NCBI RefSeq assembly: GCF_014202315.1
Contig: NZ_JACHGN010000015.1
Location: forward strand, 264,176 to 328,175
Direction: 5' to 3'
DNA length: 64,000 nt
Origin: Thermocatellispora tengchongensis
GTDB taxonomy: Bacteria; Actinomycetota; Actinomycetes; Streptosporangiales; Streptosporangiaceae
Shown: positions 49,266 through 58,818 of the stretch, in pieces
Layout: the number at the start of each line of letters is the position of its first letter
How positions within the stretch are numbered: position 1 is the first letter of the stretch
Program-made: the position numbers and the translations under genes
The notes under the pieces: generated by a model
Told to the model about the DNA's origin: nothing
Database searches by the model: none
The model's input: only the letters and a program-made list of their open reading frames with translations

Positions 49266-50432
49266 TCAGGCGGACGCGGGGGTCAGGCCCACCGTCTTGC
49301 CGCTGGCGAGGTTCTCCTCGACCTCCCGCTGCCAGAACGTGTTGGCGCGGTCGGTGTCGATCTCGAACTCGAAACGCTGGACCATCTCCGGCGTCACGTC
49401 CTCGACGTCCACGTAGAACTGCTCGTACCAGCGGCGGAGCTGGTAGACCGGGCCGTCCTCCTCGCACAGCAGCGGGTTGTCGATCTTGGCCTTGTTCCGC
49501 CAGATCTCGACGTCCTGCATGAAGCCGGTCTCCACGCCCTTGGCGAAGCTCTGCGCCATCGCCTGGGCGGTCTCGTCGGAGACACCCTCGGGCTTCTTGA
49601 CCATCGCGCCCCACTGGAGCACGAAGCTGGTCGGGGTGACCGGGTAGTGGCAGTTGATCAGCACGGTCTCGATGGTCCTGCCGCCCGCGGTGTTCCACAG
49701 GTAGTCGATCATGTACGACGGCCCGTAGTACGCCGCTTCGGAGCGCCCCTGGCTCTCCCCGGAGGAGGAGTAGTTGGTGCCGAGGTTGACGTCCGGGCGG
49801 GGCTTGCTGTTCATGTACTGGCCGGCGATGTGGCCCTCGAAGACGTTCTTGAAGTAGGTCGGGAACGCGTAGTGGATGTAGAAGAAGTGGGCCATGTCCA
49901 CCACGTTGTCGACGATCTCCCGGCAGTTCGAGCCCTCGATGAGCACCCGGTTCCAGGTCCAGTGCGTCCATTCGGGCGAGCCGACGCCGGCGATCTCCGG
50001 GATCGTCACCTCCGGCGGGGGCGGGTTGCCCTGGGGGTCGTGCCAGACGAAGAGCTGGGCGTTGCGCTCCAGCGTCGTCCAGACCTTGGTGCGCGCACGC
50101 GGCGGCACGCGGCGGGCGTACGGGATGTTGACGCACCGGCCGTTGCCCGCCCAGCGCCAGTCGTGGAAGGGGCAGGCGATCTCGTCGCCCTTGATCTCGC
50201 CGCGGCTCAGGTCGCCGCCCATGTGCGGGCAGTAGGCGTTGAGCACGTTCAGCTTGCCGGTGCTGTCGGCGAAGACCACCAGCTTGGTGCCGAAGGCCTC
50301 GACGGAGTGGGGCTTGCCGTCCCGGAACTCCTCCGCGAGCCCCAGGCAGTGCCAGCCCCGGGCGTAGCGGGCCGGGGGTGCGGCCGCCTCGATCACGCGA
50401 ACTTCGTCACCGGCCGTCTGCGCTGACGTCAT
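49266..50432 (-). CDS. kshA: 3-ketosteroid 9alpha-hydroxylase, oxygenase component
   Basis: 388-aa Rieske non-heme iron oxygenase. Rieske ligands Cys68/His70 (CPHMGG) and Cys87/His90 (CPFHDW). Mononuclear iron ligands Asn176, Asp179, His182 and His187 (NVVDMAHFFYIH) match KshA with a one-residue shift. C-terminal VDVEDVTPEMVQRFEFEIDT is typical. Hydroxylates C9 of 1,4-androstadiene-3,17-dione type substrates, causing B-ring opening with KstD. Uses KshB (59736-60770) as reductase. ATG 50432 after AAGGAG. The steroid palindrome lies 93 bp upstream. Confidence 0.94.
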   Translation of the reverse strand: MTSAQTAGDEVRVIEAAAPPARYARGWHCLGLAEEFRDGKPHSVEAFGTKLVVFADSTGKLNVLNAYCPHMGGDLSRGEIKGDEIACPFHDWRWAGNGRCVNIPYARRVPPRARTKVWTTLERNAQLFVWHDPQGNPPPPEVTIPEIAGVGSPEWTHWTWNRVLIEGSNCREIVDNVVDMAHFFYIHYAFPTYFKNVFEGHIAGQYMNSKPRPDVNLGTNYSSSGESQGRSEAAYYGPSYMIDYLWNTAGGRTIETVLINCHYPVTPTSFVLQWGAMVKKPEGVSDETAQAMAQSFAKGVETGFMQDVEIWRNKAKIDNPLLCEEDGPVYQLRRWYEQFYVDVEDVTPEMVQRFEFEIDTDRANTFWQREVEENLASGKTVGLTPASA

Positions 50433-50524
50433 GGAATCTCCTTTGCCGTCCGATGGGTCCGGGCCGGCCTCGCTGCCCTCAGGTCCTTCATGTTGCGAGG
50501 CCGGCCGTGGGCGGTGGTCTGGTC

Positions 50525-50539
50525 TCCCGCTGACCGGGA
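50525..50539. promoter_or_regulatory. steroid-regulon palindrome 2
   Basis: TCCCGCTGACCGGGA, one mismatch from the palindrome. In the gap between MFS and kshA, so kshA has its own promoter. Confidence 0.75.
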
Positions 50540-50548
50540 CCCCAGCGC

Positions 50549-52033
50549 TCAGGACGCCGCGGTGGTGGTCGCGGGGGGCTCGGGCAGGGTGTCGGGGACC
50601 GCGGCGAGGGTGGAGTCCTGCCTTCGGGTGCGCAGGACCGTCACCGCGAGCAGCAGCCCGGCGAGCACCAGGCCCGCCATGAACAGGCCGCCGGCCTGGA
50701 AGCCGGCCGTGCTGTAGACGACGAGGCCGTCGGGGGTGCGGGTGGCGAACTGCGCCAGGATGACGAACAGGACCACGGGCGTGACGCTGGAGAAGCCGCT
50801 GTAGCCCACCTGCACCATGCCGGCGATGGAGCCTTGCTTGTCGGCCGGGGCTCCCGCGATGACCAGGCCCGGGATTGAGCCGTAGCACAGGCCGGAGCCG
50901 GCGCCGAACAGCAGGGCCGCGATGAGGACCTGGACGAAGGTGTCGTGGTTGAAGGCGATCTGCAGCCCGCCCAGGAGCAGGCAGCCGAGGCCGATCTTCA
51001 TCAGCGTCGCGCCGCCGGCCCGGTTGAGCAGCCGGCCGACGACGACGCCCATCACGACCATGGTCAGCGCCTGCGGGGCGGAGATGGCGGCGTACTCGGT
51101 GGCGGTCATCCCGAGGCCGTAGTCGCCGCCGAGGGCCCTGGGGGTCAGCGCGACCAGCGGGGCGATCGAGGCGGACACGGCGGTCGCGCCGTAGGCCGTG
51201 GCGGCGGTCACCGCGGCGAGCAGGATCGGCCGGCGGGTGAATATCCGCAGGTCCACCAGCGGCGCGGAGAACGTGAGCGAGCGCACGGCGAACCCGGTGA
51301 GCAGCAGGGCCCCGGCGGCGAAGGCGCCCAGCGTGCTCGCCGAGACCCAGCCCCACGTGCTGCCGAAACTGACGCCGACGAGCACGACGCCCAGGCCGGA
51401 GCCCAGCAGGCCCGCGCCGGCGAAGTCGACCCTGGACGGGACGCGCAGCGGACTCTCCGGCGTGGTCAGGAGCAGCAGCGGCGTGAGGATCGCCATCCAG
51501 GCCACGTCGAAGGCGAACAGGCCGCGGAACCCCCAGGTGTCGATCAGCCAGCCGATGAGGAACGGCGTGCCGACGGAGAAGACGCCGATGCCGGTCATCG
51601 AGACCGCGGTGGCCAGCGGCAGGATCGACCGCGGATACACGTCGCGCATCAGCGAGTAGGTCAGGAACATCGTGGGCAGCACCGCGCCCTGGAGCAGGCG
51701 GCCCAGGACGAGCACCCAGAAGGCGGGCGCGACCGTGGCGGCGAACGCGCCGGCGAGGCTGACCAGCAGGCAGACGACCATCATGCGGCGCTTGCCGTGA
51801 ATGTCGGCCAGCTTGCCGACCAGGGGGCACAGCACGGCCCCCGACAGGATGAAGCCGGTCAGCAGCCAGCCTCCCTGGTCGGTCTTGAAGTGCGTGGTGA
51901 TCGCGGGCAGCGCGGTGTTCACCAGGCCGTACCCCAGCGCGGTCCCTTCCATGATCATGACCATGGTCACCGTGGACAAGACGAGCCTCGGGGTCCACCC
52001 GCCCGCTTCTGCCGCCGTGTTCGTCGTACTCAT
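50549..52033 (-). CDS. MFS transporter, DHA2 (14-helix) type
   Basis: 494-aa membrane protein. TM1-2 region ALGYGLVNTALPAITTHFKT, motif A GKLADIHGKRRMM, and about 14 hydrophobic segments as in the DHA2 family. Ala/Thr-rich cytoplasmic tail. ATG 52033 after GGAAAGG; the in-frame extension runs through the dehydrogenase gene. Between the FAD dehydrogenase and kshA, so it may import a steroid or export an intermediate. DHA2 members are usually exporters. Confidence 0.9.
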   Translation of the reverse strand: MSTTNTAAEAGGWTPRLVLSTVTMVMIMEGTALGYGLVNTALPAITTHFKTDQGGWLLTGFILSGAVLCPLVGKLADIHGKRRMMVVCLLVSLAGAFAATVAPAFWVLVLGRLLQGAVLPTMFLTYSLMRDVYPRSILPLATAVSMTGIGVFSVGTPFLIGWLIDTWGFRGLFAFDVAWMAILTPLLLLTTPESPLRVPSRVDFAGAGLLGSGLGVVLVGVSFGSTWGWVSASTLGAFAAGALLLTGFAVRSLTFSAPLVDLRIFTRRPILLAAVTAATAYGATAVSASIAPLVALTPRALGGDYGLGMTATEYAAISAPQALTMVVMGVVVGRLLNRAGGATLMKIGLGCLLLGGLQIAFNHDTFVQVLIAALLFGAGSGLCYGSIPGLVIAGAPADKQGSIAGMVQVGYSGFSSVTPVVLFVILAQFATRTPDGLVVYSTAGFQAGGLFMAGLVLAGLLLAVTVLRTRRQDSTLAAVPDTLPEPPATTTAAS

Positions 52034-52128
52034 TGCCGTGCCTTTCCGGACAACGTGGCGATGGAGGGGGTCGGGCGCGGGCCGCTCCCCCGGCGTCGCG
52101 TGGACGACCGCGGTGCCGCGCGTGTTCG

Positions 52129-53586
52129 TCAGTGCGTGATGAGCGCCGCCGCCCTCCCGGCGCGGCGGCCGAAGAAGGTCGCGTCGCCCAGGGAGGTGCC
52201 GCTGCAGTAGCCCCAGGAGGGGATGCCGCTGGTGGTTCTGCCGGCGGCGTACAGCCCGGGGATCGGCTCGCCCTCGACGTCGAGGACCTCGCCGTGCGGG
52301 GTGGTGTGCAGGCCGCCGACGGTGAAGACTCCGGACGGGGTGTCGCGGAGGTCGAGCACGCCGTACGGCGGGACGAGCGGCTTGAGCCAGCGGGCCGACT
52401 TGTGGCAGACGGGGTCGCGGCCCTGTTCGGCATTGGCGTTGTAGACCGCGACGGTGTGCGCGAGCACGCCGGGGGCGAGACCCATGTGGCCCTCCAACTC
52501 GGCGAGGTCGTCGCTGACCCAGGTGGCCTCGGCGATGTGGCCGGAAGACGCGCGCACTGCCTCGTCGATCTCGCCGTCGTAGAGCAGGAAGACCTGGCGG
52601 CCCTGCCCGAACAGCGCCGCCTGCCCGACCCGTCCGGGGTAGGTGTCCTCGTTGATGAAGCGGTGCCCGCGGGCGTCCAGGAGCAGCGACCGGCACAACA
52701 GCGCGGGGTCGGCGGGGAAGGACGCCTGCCCGGCCTCCATGTGCCGGACCGCCGCCCCGGCGGCCTGGGCCATGCGGATCGCGCGCCCGTCGTCGTGGTC
52801 GGTGCCGACCAGGAAGTTGCCGACCAGCCGGGGCGCGTGCTGGGCCAGCATCGGCGCGTTCGCGGCGAAGCCGCCGGCGGCGAGCACGACGCCGCGCCGG
52901 GCGCGCAGGAAGTGGCGCTCGCCGAAGGCGGTGACCTCGATCCCGGCGATCCGGCCGCCGTCGGTGACCAGTCGTTCGGTCCGGGTGTCGTAGCGCACCT
53001 CGGCGCCGGAGCCGCGCGCCGCCGCCGCGAGGCGGTCCATGAGCATCCACCCCGCCGATCGCTCGCCCGGCTTCTTTCCCTCCATGTGCACGATGTGGCC
53101 ACGCGGCGCGGGTGGCACCAGGCCGGCGTACGGGTGGGCGTTCTCGCCGCCGGTGTACATCAGGGCGTACCCGGTCGGAGCCTCCCAGGAGGGCTCGGTC
53201 CACAGCCCGCCCTCGAACCGCACGCCGCAGCGGACCAGCCAGTCGAAGTGCTCCAGGCTGCCCTCGCAGTAGGCGGCCAGCTTGTCCTCGGCGGGGTCGG
53301 GTCCGGTGGCCAGCTTCAGGAAGGCGTACATCGCCTCGGGGGTGTCCTCGACGCCGCACGCCTTCTGCACCGGGGTGCCGCCCCCGAGGTAGATCTCGCC
53401 GCCGGACATCGCCGTGGCTCCGCCCCAGCCGCCGGCCGCGTCCACGGCCAGGACGTCCGCGCCCGCCCTGGCCGCCTCGATCGCGGCGCTCGCCCCGGCG
53501 CAGCCGAAGCCCGCGACGATCACATCGGCCTCCGCCGCCCAGCTCGTGACCCGCTCCGCGGGCATCGGGGCCGCGGGCCCGTTCAC
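52129..53586 (-). CDS. FAD-dependent 3-ketosteroid dehydrogenase, delta4-(5alpha) type
   Basis: 485 aa, fumarate-reductase/KstD-like flavoprotein. FAD motif GFGCAGASAAIEAA (about 27-40) and DAAGGWGGATAMSGG; C-terminal PIPGLYAAGRTTSGIP. Tyr460-x-Ser462 in GYCSGTSLGD and Tyr316 in NEDTYPGR match the reported Tyr466/Ser468 and Tyr319 of delta4-(5alpha)-KSTD, and differ from delta1-KstD. It would convert 5alpha-3-ketosteroids to 4-ene-3-ketosteroids. Start GTG 53586 after AAAGGA. First gene of the MFS / kshA operon, with a palindrome 101 bp upstream. Confidence 0.8.
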   Translation of the reverse strand: MNGPAAPMPAERVTSWAAEADVIVAGFGCAGASAAIEAARAGADVLAVDAAGGWGGATAMSGGEIYLGGGTPVQKACGVEDTPEAMYAFLKLATGPDPAEDKLAAYCEGSLEHFDWLVRCGVRFEGGLWTEPSWEAPTGYALMYTGGENAHPYAGLVPPAPRGHIVHMEGKKPGERSAGWMLMDRLAAAARGSGAEVRYDTRTERLVTDGGRIAGIEVTAFGERHFLRARRGVVLAAGGFAANAPMLAQHAPRLVGNFLVGTDHDDGRAIRMAQAAGAAVRHMEAGQASFPADPALLCRSLLLDARGHRFINEDTYPGRVGQAALFGQGRQVFLLYDGEIDEAVRASSGHIAEATWVSDDLAELEGHMGLAPGVLAHTVAVYNANAEQGRDPVCHKSARWLKPLVPPYGVLDLRDTPSGVFTVGGLHTTPHGEVLDVEGEPIPGLYAAGRTTSGIPSWGYCSGTSLGDATFFGRRAGRAAALITH

Positions 53587-53686
53587 GCTGTGTCCTTTCG
53601 CCGATCGAGCACGACCTGCACCTCCGAAACGGGTCTCTGCACTGGCGGCAGACACTACGAGTGAGGTGGCCCATCTCACACCGGGG

Positions 53687-53701
53687 TCCCGGTGAATGGG
53701 A
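53687..53701. promoter_or_regulatory. steroid-regulon palindrome 3 (weak)
   Basis: TCCCGGTGAATGGGA, three departures from the consensus but the outer TCCCG/GGGA arms are kept. 101 bp before the minus-strand dehydrogenase. Confidence 0.6.
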
Positions 53702-53737
53702 CCCACGGCGGAACGGCGCCGGCCGGTCGGCGCGGGG

Positions 53738-53752
53738 TCCTGCTGAGCGGGA
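53738..53752. promoter_or_regulatory. steroid-regulon palindrome 4
   Basis: TCCTGCTGAGCGGGA, one mismatch. 77 bp upstream of the plus-strand 80-aa ORF that leads into kstD. Confidence 0.75.
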
Positions 53753-53829
53753 TCGGCGCCCTGCCGGGCGCGCGGCGGTGTCTACCGTCCGCGTACCCGA
53801 GTCATCGTTCACGTCCGGACGGAGTGCCC

Positions 53830-54072
53830 ATGGAGCCACCCTCACAGCGGTGCGGCCGCCGCCCGGTCCTCGACCCGTTCGGCGCGGTCATCCCCGGTCT
53901 GTACGCCGCGGGCTCGGTGAGCTCCCCCCATAGCCGGGCGAAGGACGGCGGGTTCCACATCGCCGACGCCCTCGCCTTCGGACGGGTCGCCGGCCGCTCG
54001 GCCGCCGCGGCCTCCGCCACGTCGACCAACCTGGAGGACATCAGTGCCAGTGCAGCCGGAACAGTGGGATGA
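53830..54072 (+). CDS. 80-aa ORF equal to a flavoprotein C-terminus, coupled to kstD
   Basis: RRPVLDPFGAVIPGLYAAGS followed by DGGFHIADALAFGRVAGRSA is the FAD-binding end of a fumarate-reductase/KstD-type enzyme, without any N-terminal FAD domain. ATG 53830 has GGAG five bases upstream and its TGA overlaps the start of kstD by 29 bp. Either a remnant of a duplicated dehydrogenase left behind the promoter, or a small translated peptide that couples into kstD. Too short to bind FAD alone. Confidence 0.55.
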   Translation: MEPPSQRCGRRPVLDPFGAVIPGLYAAGSVSSPHSRAKDGGFHIADALAFGRVAGRSAAAASATSTNLEDISASAAGTVG

Positions 54073-55606
54073 GACGGCCGACGTCGTCGTCGTGGGCTCC
54101 GGTGGAGCCGCGCTGACGGCGGCGTACACCGCCGCGGCGGGCGGGTTGCGCACCCTCGTGCTGGAGAAGACGGAGTTCTTCGGCGGCACCAGCGCCTATT
54201 CGGGCTCGGGGCTGTGGCTGCCCGGCAACCAGGCCCTGCGCCGGGCCGGCGTGGAGGACAGCGTGGAGCTGGGCCTGGAGTACTTCCGGGCCGTGGTCGG
54301 CGACCGCACGCCGGCCACGCTCCAGGAGGCGTACGTCTCGACGGCGCCGGAGCTGGTGGAGTTCCTGGAGCGCGACCCGGCGATCGAGTTCGAGTTCGTC
54401 CCGTTCCCGGACTACTACGCCGCCCCGGGACGCAGCGGCAACGGCCGGGCGATCTTCCCCAAGGCGCTGCCCGCCGCCGGCCTCGGGGCCAGGCTGGGCG
54501 AGCTTCGCCCGCCGATCTCCATCGACCAGTTCGACGTGCCGCAGGACCGGGAGACGCTGATCGGCGGTCAGGCGCTGGTCGCCAGGCTGCTGCTCGCCCT
54601 CGACGGCACCGGCAGGGCGGAGCTGCGGACCTCAACCAGGCTGCGCTCCCTGCTGGCCGAGGACGGCCGGGTCGTCGGCCTGCTCGCCGAACGTGACGGC
54701 CGGGAGCTGCGCGTACGCGCCCTACGCGGCGTGATCGTGGCAGCCGGGGGGTTCGAGAACAACGCGGAGCTGCGGCGGCGGCTGCAGGGCCTGCCCACGG
54801 CGGACTGGACGTCCGCGGCGCCCGGGTCGAACACCGGCGACGCGCTGGCCGCCCTCCAGGCCGTGGGCGCCGCGACGGACCTGTTCGACGAGGCGTGGTG
54901 GTGCCCGGCCCTGCTGTTCCCCAACGGCCGCGCCGCGTTCACCCTCGGCGTGTCCGGGGGGATCTTCGTCAACGCGGCGGGCGAGCGGTTCGCCAACGAG
55001 TCGCTGCCGTACGACCGGATGGGGCACGAGATCCGGGCCGGTCACGCCACCGGCGTCTCGCACCTGCCGACGTGGTGGATCTTCGACGGGCGGTTCGAGA
55101 ACGCGCCGGGCCTGTCGCAGCCGGCGCCCGACCCGGACGCGTTCCGCGCCGCGGGCCTGTGGCACACCGCCGGGACGCTCGCGGACCTGGCGGAGCGGAT
55201 CGGGGTGCCCGCGGACGTGCTGGGCAAGACCGTGAGCCGGTTCAACGGCTTCGCCGCCTCCGGCGTGGACGCGGACTTCCACCGGGGCGAGGACCCCTAC
55301 GACCGGTTCTTCGCCGGGGGCACAGGCCCGAACCCGTGCCTGGTCCCGATCGAGCGGGCGCCGTTCCACGCGGTGCAGATCGTGCTCGGCGACCTGGGCA
55401 CCAAGGGCGGCGCGCGCATCGGCGTGGACGGCCAGGTGCTCGGCGAGGACGGGAACCCGATCCCCGGCCTGTACGCGACCGGCAACTCGGCCGCGTCGGT
55501 CGCCGGGCACGTCTACCCAGGGCCGGGCGTGCCGCTGGGCTCCGGCATGGTCTTCGGCTACCGGGCCGCCCTCCGGCTCCGGGAGACGGCGGCGACGGCC
55601 GGATGA
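54044..55606 (+). CDS. kstD: 3-ketosteroid delta1-dehydrogenase
   Basis: 520-aa FAD enzyme. FAD motif VVVVGSGGAALTAAYTAA, EKTEFFGGTSAYSG, and C-terminal HVYPGPGVPLGSGMVFGY. Active-site residues of R. erythropolis KSTD1 (Tyr119, Tyr318, Tyr487, Gly491) align with Tyr124, Tyr323, Tyr491 and Gly495 at almost identical spacing. Introduces the C1-C2 double bond into 3-ketosteroids, the step that together with KshA leads to aromatisation of ring A. GTG 54044 after GGAGG, inside the end of the 80-aa ORF. Divergent from the delta4-(5alpha)-type dehydrogenase. Confidence 0.92.
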   Translation: MPVQPEQWDETADVVVVGSGGAALTAAYTAAAGGLRTLVLEKTEFFGGTSAYSGSGLWLPGNQALRRAGVEDSVELGLEYFRAVVGDRTPATLQEAYVSTAPELVEFLERDPAIEFEFVPFPDYYAAPGRSGNGRAIFPKALPAAGLGARLGELRPPISIDQFDVPQDRETLIGGQALVARLLLALDGTGRAELRTSTRLRSLLAEDGRVVGLLAERDGRELRVRALRGVIVAAGGFENNAELRRRLQGLPTADWTSAAPGSNTGDALAALQAVGAATDLFDEAWWCPALLFPNGRAAFTLGVSGGIFVNAAGERFANESLPYDRMGHEIRAGHATGVSHLPTWWIFDGRFENAPGLSQPAPDPDAFRAAGLWHTAGTLADLAERIGVPADVLGKTVSRFNGFAASGVDADFHRGEDPYDRFFAGGTGPNPCLVPIERAPFHAVQIVLGDLGTKGGARIGVDGQVLGEDGNPIPGLYATGNSAASVAGHVYPGPGVPLGSGMVFGYRAALRLRETAATAG

Positions 55607-55609
55607 GAG

Positions 55610-55653
55610 GCGTGCGGCCCCGGGCCGTTCCGGCCGGGCCCGGGGCCGCACGC
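55610..55653. terminator. strong bidirectional hairpin between kstD and hsaA
   Basis: Perfect 17-bp arms: GCGTGCGGCCCCGGGCC (55610-55626) and its complement (55637-55653), 10-nt loop. Starts 4 bp after the kstD stop and ends 11 bp before the hsaA stop. No T tract, as in many actinobacterial terminators. Confidence 0.85.
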
Positions 55654-55664
55654 TCGGACGCGTT

Positions 55665-56831
55665 TCAGATGAGGTCGTCCTCGACGGTCAGGCCGAACGC
55701 GTCCCGGCCGTACATGCCCAGGGCGCGTTCGACCTCGTTGGCGACGTGGACGCTGCCGGCGTGCGCGTCCCGCCAGGCCCGCTCGATCGGGTTGCCACGG
55801 CCCAGCGAGTTGCCGCCGGCGGTCTTGAACAGGATGTCGATCGCCTCCAGCGCCCGCTCGGTGCCGCGGACCTGGTCGCGGCGGGCGCGCAGCCGCAGCT
55901 CCATCGGGATCGGCTCGCCCCGAACCGCGTGCTCGTACGCCTCGCGCACGTTGCGGTCGGTCTGCAGGACGGCGGCGTCGATCTCCGAGGCGGCGCGGGC
56001 CACCGCGACCTGGGCGAACTGGTCCTCGGCGAACCGGCCCCCGCCCAGGCTCAGGCGTACGCGGTCGCGCATGGCGCGCACGTAGGACCGGTAGCAGCCC
56101 GCGGCCATGCCGATGACCGGGGCGGTGATCGCGGTGGTGAAGACGGTGCCGAACGGCATCCGGTACAGGGGGCCGGGGTTCACCTTCTGGCCGGGGCCGC
56201 GGAGCTGCGCCTGCTCGTAGTTGCGCATGACGCGGTGGCGGGGCACGACCGCCCGCTCCACGACGATGTCGTTGCTGGCGGTGCCGCGCAGCCCGATCAC
56301 GTCCCAGACGTCCTCGACGGTGTAGTCGGCGCGGGGGACGAGGGCGGTCATGAAGTCCACCGGCCGGCCCTGCTCCCCCACCACCAGGCCGCCGAGCAGA
56401 GCCCAGGACGCGTGGTCGCAGCCGGAGGAGAAACGCCACCGGCCGGACAGCTCGTAGCCGCCCTCGACGGGGGTGAGCCGCCCGACCGGGGCGTAGGAGG
56501 AGGACACCAGCACGTCCGGGTCCTCTCCCCAGACCTCCCGCTGCGCCGCGTCGTCGAACAGGCCGAGCTGCCAGGGGTGCACCCCGAGCACGGAGACGAC
56601 CCAGCCGGTGGACCCGCAGGCCGCGGAGATCTCCCGGACGACCTCGAAGAACCGCACCGGGTCGCTCTCCACGCCGCCGTACCTCCTGGGCTGGAGCATC
56701 CGGAAGACCCCGGCCCGGACCAGCTCGCGGATCGTCTCCTCCGGCACCCGCCGCTCGGCGTCGGCCCGCGCCGCCCGCTCGGCGATGCCCGGCAGCAGCG
56801 GGCGGACGGCGTCCAGGACGTCGGCGCTCAT
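55665..56831 (-). CDS. hsaA: 3-hydroxy-9,10-seconandrost-1,3,5(10)-triene-9,17-dione monooxygenase, oxygenase
   Basis: 388 aa. Clear HsaA pattern: FRMLQPRRYGGVESDP, ACGSTGWVVSVLGVHPW, EVWGEDPDVLVSSSYAP, FSSGCDHASWALLGG and C-terminal ERALGMYGRDAFGL. Hydroxylates 3-HSA at C4 with FADH2 supplied by HsaB (61907-62476). ATG 56831 follows GGAGAGG; the longer frame overlaps hsaF. Last gene of the hsaD-kshB-hsaEGF-hsaA operon, closed by a strong hairpin. Confidence 0.92.
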   Translation of the reverse strand: MSADVLDAVRPLLPGIAERAARADAERRVPEETIRELVRAGVFRMLQPRRYGGVESDPVRFFEVVREISAACGSTGWVVSVLGVHPWQLGLFDDAAQREVWGEDPDVLVSSSYAPVGRLTPVEGGYELSGRWRFSSGCDHASWALLGGLVVGEQGRPVDFMTALVPRADYTVEDVWDVIGLRGTASNDIVVERAVVPRHRVMRNYEQAQLRGPGQKVNPGPLYRMPFGTVFTTAITAPVIGMAAGCYRSYVRAMRDRVRLSLGGGRFAEDQFAQVAVARAASEIDAAVLQTDRNVREAYEHAVRGEPIPMELRLRARRDQVRGTERALEAIDILFKTAGGNSLGRGNPIERAWRDAHAGSVHVANEVERALGMYGRDAFGLTVEDDLI

Positions 56832-56854
56832 GCGGGCCTCTCCGATCAGGGAGG

Positions 56855-57877
56855 TCACCGCTTGGCGGCGAGGGCGACCGCGATCTCGATGAGCTGGTCC
56901 TCCTGGCCGCCGACGAGCTTGCGCCGCCCGGCCTCGATCAGGATCTCCGCGCCGGACACGCCGTACTTCCTGGCCTGGATGTCGGCGTGCTTGAGGAAGC
57001 TGGAGTAGACGCCGGCGTAGCCCATCGTCAGCGTGAGCCGGTCGAGCAGGCACTCGCCGTCCATGATCGGGCGGACCACGTCCTCGGCGGCGTCGATGAT
57101 CTTCAGGGTGTCGATGCCGGTGCGGATGCCCAGCTTCTCCGCGACCGCGACGAACGCCTCGACCGGGGTGTTGCCCGCCCCCGCGCCGAACCTGCGGGTG
57201 GAGCCGTCGATCTGCAGGGCGCCGGCGCGCACCGCGATGACCGAGTTGGCCACGCCCAGGCCCAGGTTCTCGTGGCCGTGGAAGCCCACCTGGGCGTCGG
57301 AGCCCAGCTCGGCCACGAGGGCGGCGATCCGGTCGCCGGTCTGCTCCATGATCAGCGCGCCGGCCGAGTCCACGACGTACACGCACTGACAGCCCGCGTC
57401 GGCCATTATGCGCGCCTGCCTGGCCAGCACCTCCGGCGGCTGGCTGTGCGCCATCATCAGGAAGCCGACCGTCTCCAGGCCCAGGTCCCGGGCCAGGCCG
57501 AAGTGCTGGACGGAGATGTCGGCCTCGGTGCAGTGGGTGGCGATGCGGCAGATGGACGCGCCGTTGTCGGCGGCCTCCCGGATGTCGTCCTGGAGGCCCA
57601 CGCCGGGCAGCATCAGGAACGCGATCTTCGCGTTGCGCGCGGTCTTCACCGCGGCCTTGATCAGCTCCTGTTCCGGGGTGTGGCTGAAGCCGTAGTTGAA
57701 CGACGAGCCGCCGAGCCCGTCGCCGTGGGTCACCTCGATCACGGGCACGCCCGCGTCGTCGAGCGCGGCGACGATGGACTGGACGTGCTCGACGGTGAAC
57801 TGGTGCCGTTTGGCGTGCGAGCCGTCGCGCAGCGAGGAGTCGGTGACCCGGATGTCGAGGCCGGCGCTGTATGGCAT
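56855..57877 (-). CDS. hsaF: 4-hydroxy-2-oxovalerate-type aldolase
   Basis: 340-aa DmpG/BphI-type aldolase. [15 protein letters not shown] (metal Asp and catalytic Arg/His), [15 protein letters not shown] (metal histidines), and C-terminal [15 protein letters not shown], part of the channel to the dehydrogenase. Splits 4-hydroxy-2-oxoacids from HHD degradation into pyruvate and an aldehyde that is channelled to HsaG. 15 bp after hsaG. Confidence 0.96.
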   Translation of the reverse strand: MPYSAGLDIRVTDSSLRDGSHAKRHQFTVEHVQSIVAALDDAGVPVIEVTHGDGLGGSSFNYGFSHTPEQELIKAAVKTARNAKIAFLMLPGVGLQDDIREAADNGASICRIATHCTEADISVQHFGLARDLGLETVGFLMMAHSQPPEVLARQARIMADAGCQCVYVVDSAGALIMEQTGDRIAALVAELGSDAQVGFHGHENLGLGVANSVIAVRAGALQIDGSTRRFGAGAGNTPVEAFVAVAEKLGIRTGIDTLKIIDAAEDVVRPIMDGECLLDRLTLTMGYAGVYSSFLKHADIQARKYGVSGAEILIEAGRRKLVGGQEDQLIEIAVALAAKR

Positions 57878-57892
57878 TCGATCCCCCTGTGA

Positions 57893-58792
57893 CTAGGAGC
57901 GCTCGGAGAGGATGCGCCGCGCGAAGCCCTCACCGACCTTGGTCGCGGCGGCGGTCATGATGTCGAGGTTGCCGGAGTACGGCGGCAGGAAGTCGCCCGC
58001 GCCCTCCACCTCGATGAACACCGCGACGCGGGCGAGGCCGCCGCTCACCTGGGTGGGGTCGTCGAACTGCGGCTCGGCGCGCAGCCGGTAGCCCGGCACG
58101 TACGCCGCCACCTGGGCGGCGACCTCCTTGATCGAGACCGCGATGGCGTCGCGGTCGGCGCCGGGCGGGATCGAGCAGAACACGGTGTCCTGCATGAGCA
58201 TCGGCGGCTCGGCGGGGTTCAGGATGATGATCGCCTTGCCCCTGCGGGCGCCGCCTATGGTCTCGATCCCGCGCGCGGTGGTGCGGGTGAACTCGTCGAT
58301 GTTCGCCCGGGTCCCCGGGCCCGCCGACGGTGAGGCCACGCTGGCGACGATCTCGGCGTACTCCACCTCGGCGATCCTGGAGACGGCGTGCACGATCGGG
58401 ATCGTGGCCTGCCCGCCGCAGGTGATCAGGCTGACGTTGGGCGCGTCGAGGTGGGCGCCGAGGTTGACCGCGGGCACCACCGCCGGGCCCAGCGCGGCCG
58501 GGGTGAGGTCCACGGCCTGGATGCCCAGCTCCCGGTACTTCGGGGCGTTCTCCTTGTGCACGTACGCCGAGGTCGCCTCGAAGACGATGTCCGGCCGGGC
58601 GGCGCCGAGCAGCCGGCCGACCCCCTCGGAGGAGGCGGTCAGGCCCGCTTCCTCCGCCCGCTTCAGCCCGGGGCTGCCGGGGTCGATGCCGACCATCCAG
58701 CGCGGTTCGATGACGTCGGAGCGCAGCAGCTTGTACATCAGGTCGGTGCCGATGTTGCCCGAGCCGACGATGGCGGCGGTCGCCTTGGTCAC
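57893..58792 (-). CDS. hsaG: acylating acetaldehyde/propanal dehydrogenase
   Basis: 299 aa. NAD motif [13 protein letters not shown], catalytic Cys125 in [27 protein letters not shown] and [12 protein letters not shown]. Converts the aldehyde released by HsaF to acyl-CoA with NAD+ and CoA. Two start options: GTG 58792 with GAGAGG six bases upstream (chosen), or ATG 58822, which overlaps the hsaE stop as ATGA and adds ten residues. Confidence 0.95.
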   Translation of the reverse strand: MTKATAAIVGSGNIGTDLMYKLLRSDVIEPRWMVGIDPGSPGLKRAEEAGLTASSEGVGRLLGAARPDIVFEATSAYVHKENAPKYRELGIQAVDLTPAALGPAVVPAVNLGAHLDAPNVSLITCGGQATIPIVHAVSRIAEVEYAEIVASVASPSAGPGTRANIDEFTRTTARGIETIGGARRGKAIIILNPAEPPMLMQDTVFCSIPPGADRDAIAVSIKEVAAQVAAYVPGYRLRAEPQFDDPTQVSGGLARVAVFIEVEGAGDFLPPYSGNLDIMTAAATKVGEGFARRILSERS

Positions 58793-58818
58793 GGTTTCCC
58801 TCTCTTCTCGCGGGGCGC

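Noticed and set aside
50549..53845. 1098-codon minus-strand frame spanning MFS and the dehydrogenase
   Set aside because: Only the C-terminal 494 codons are MFS; the rest is an out-of-frame reading of the FAD dehydrogenase. The ribosome site at 52033 fixes the real start.
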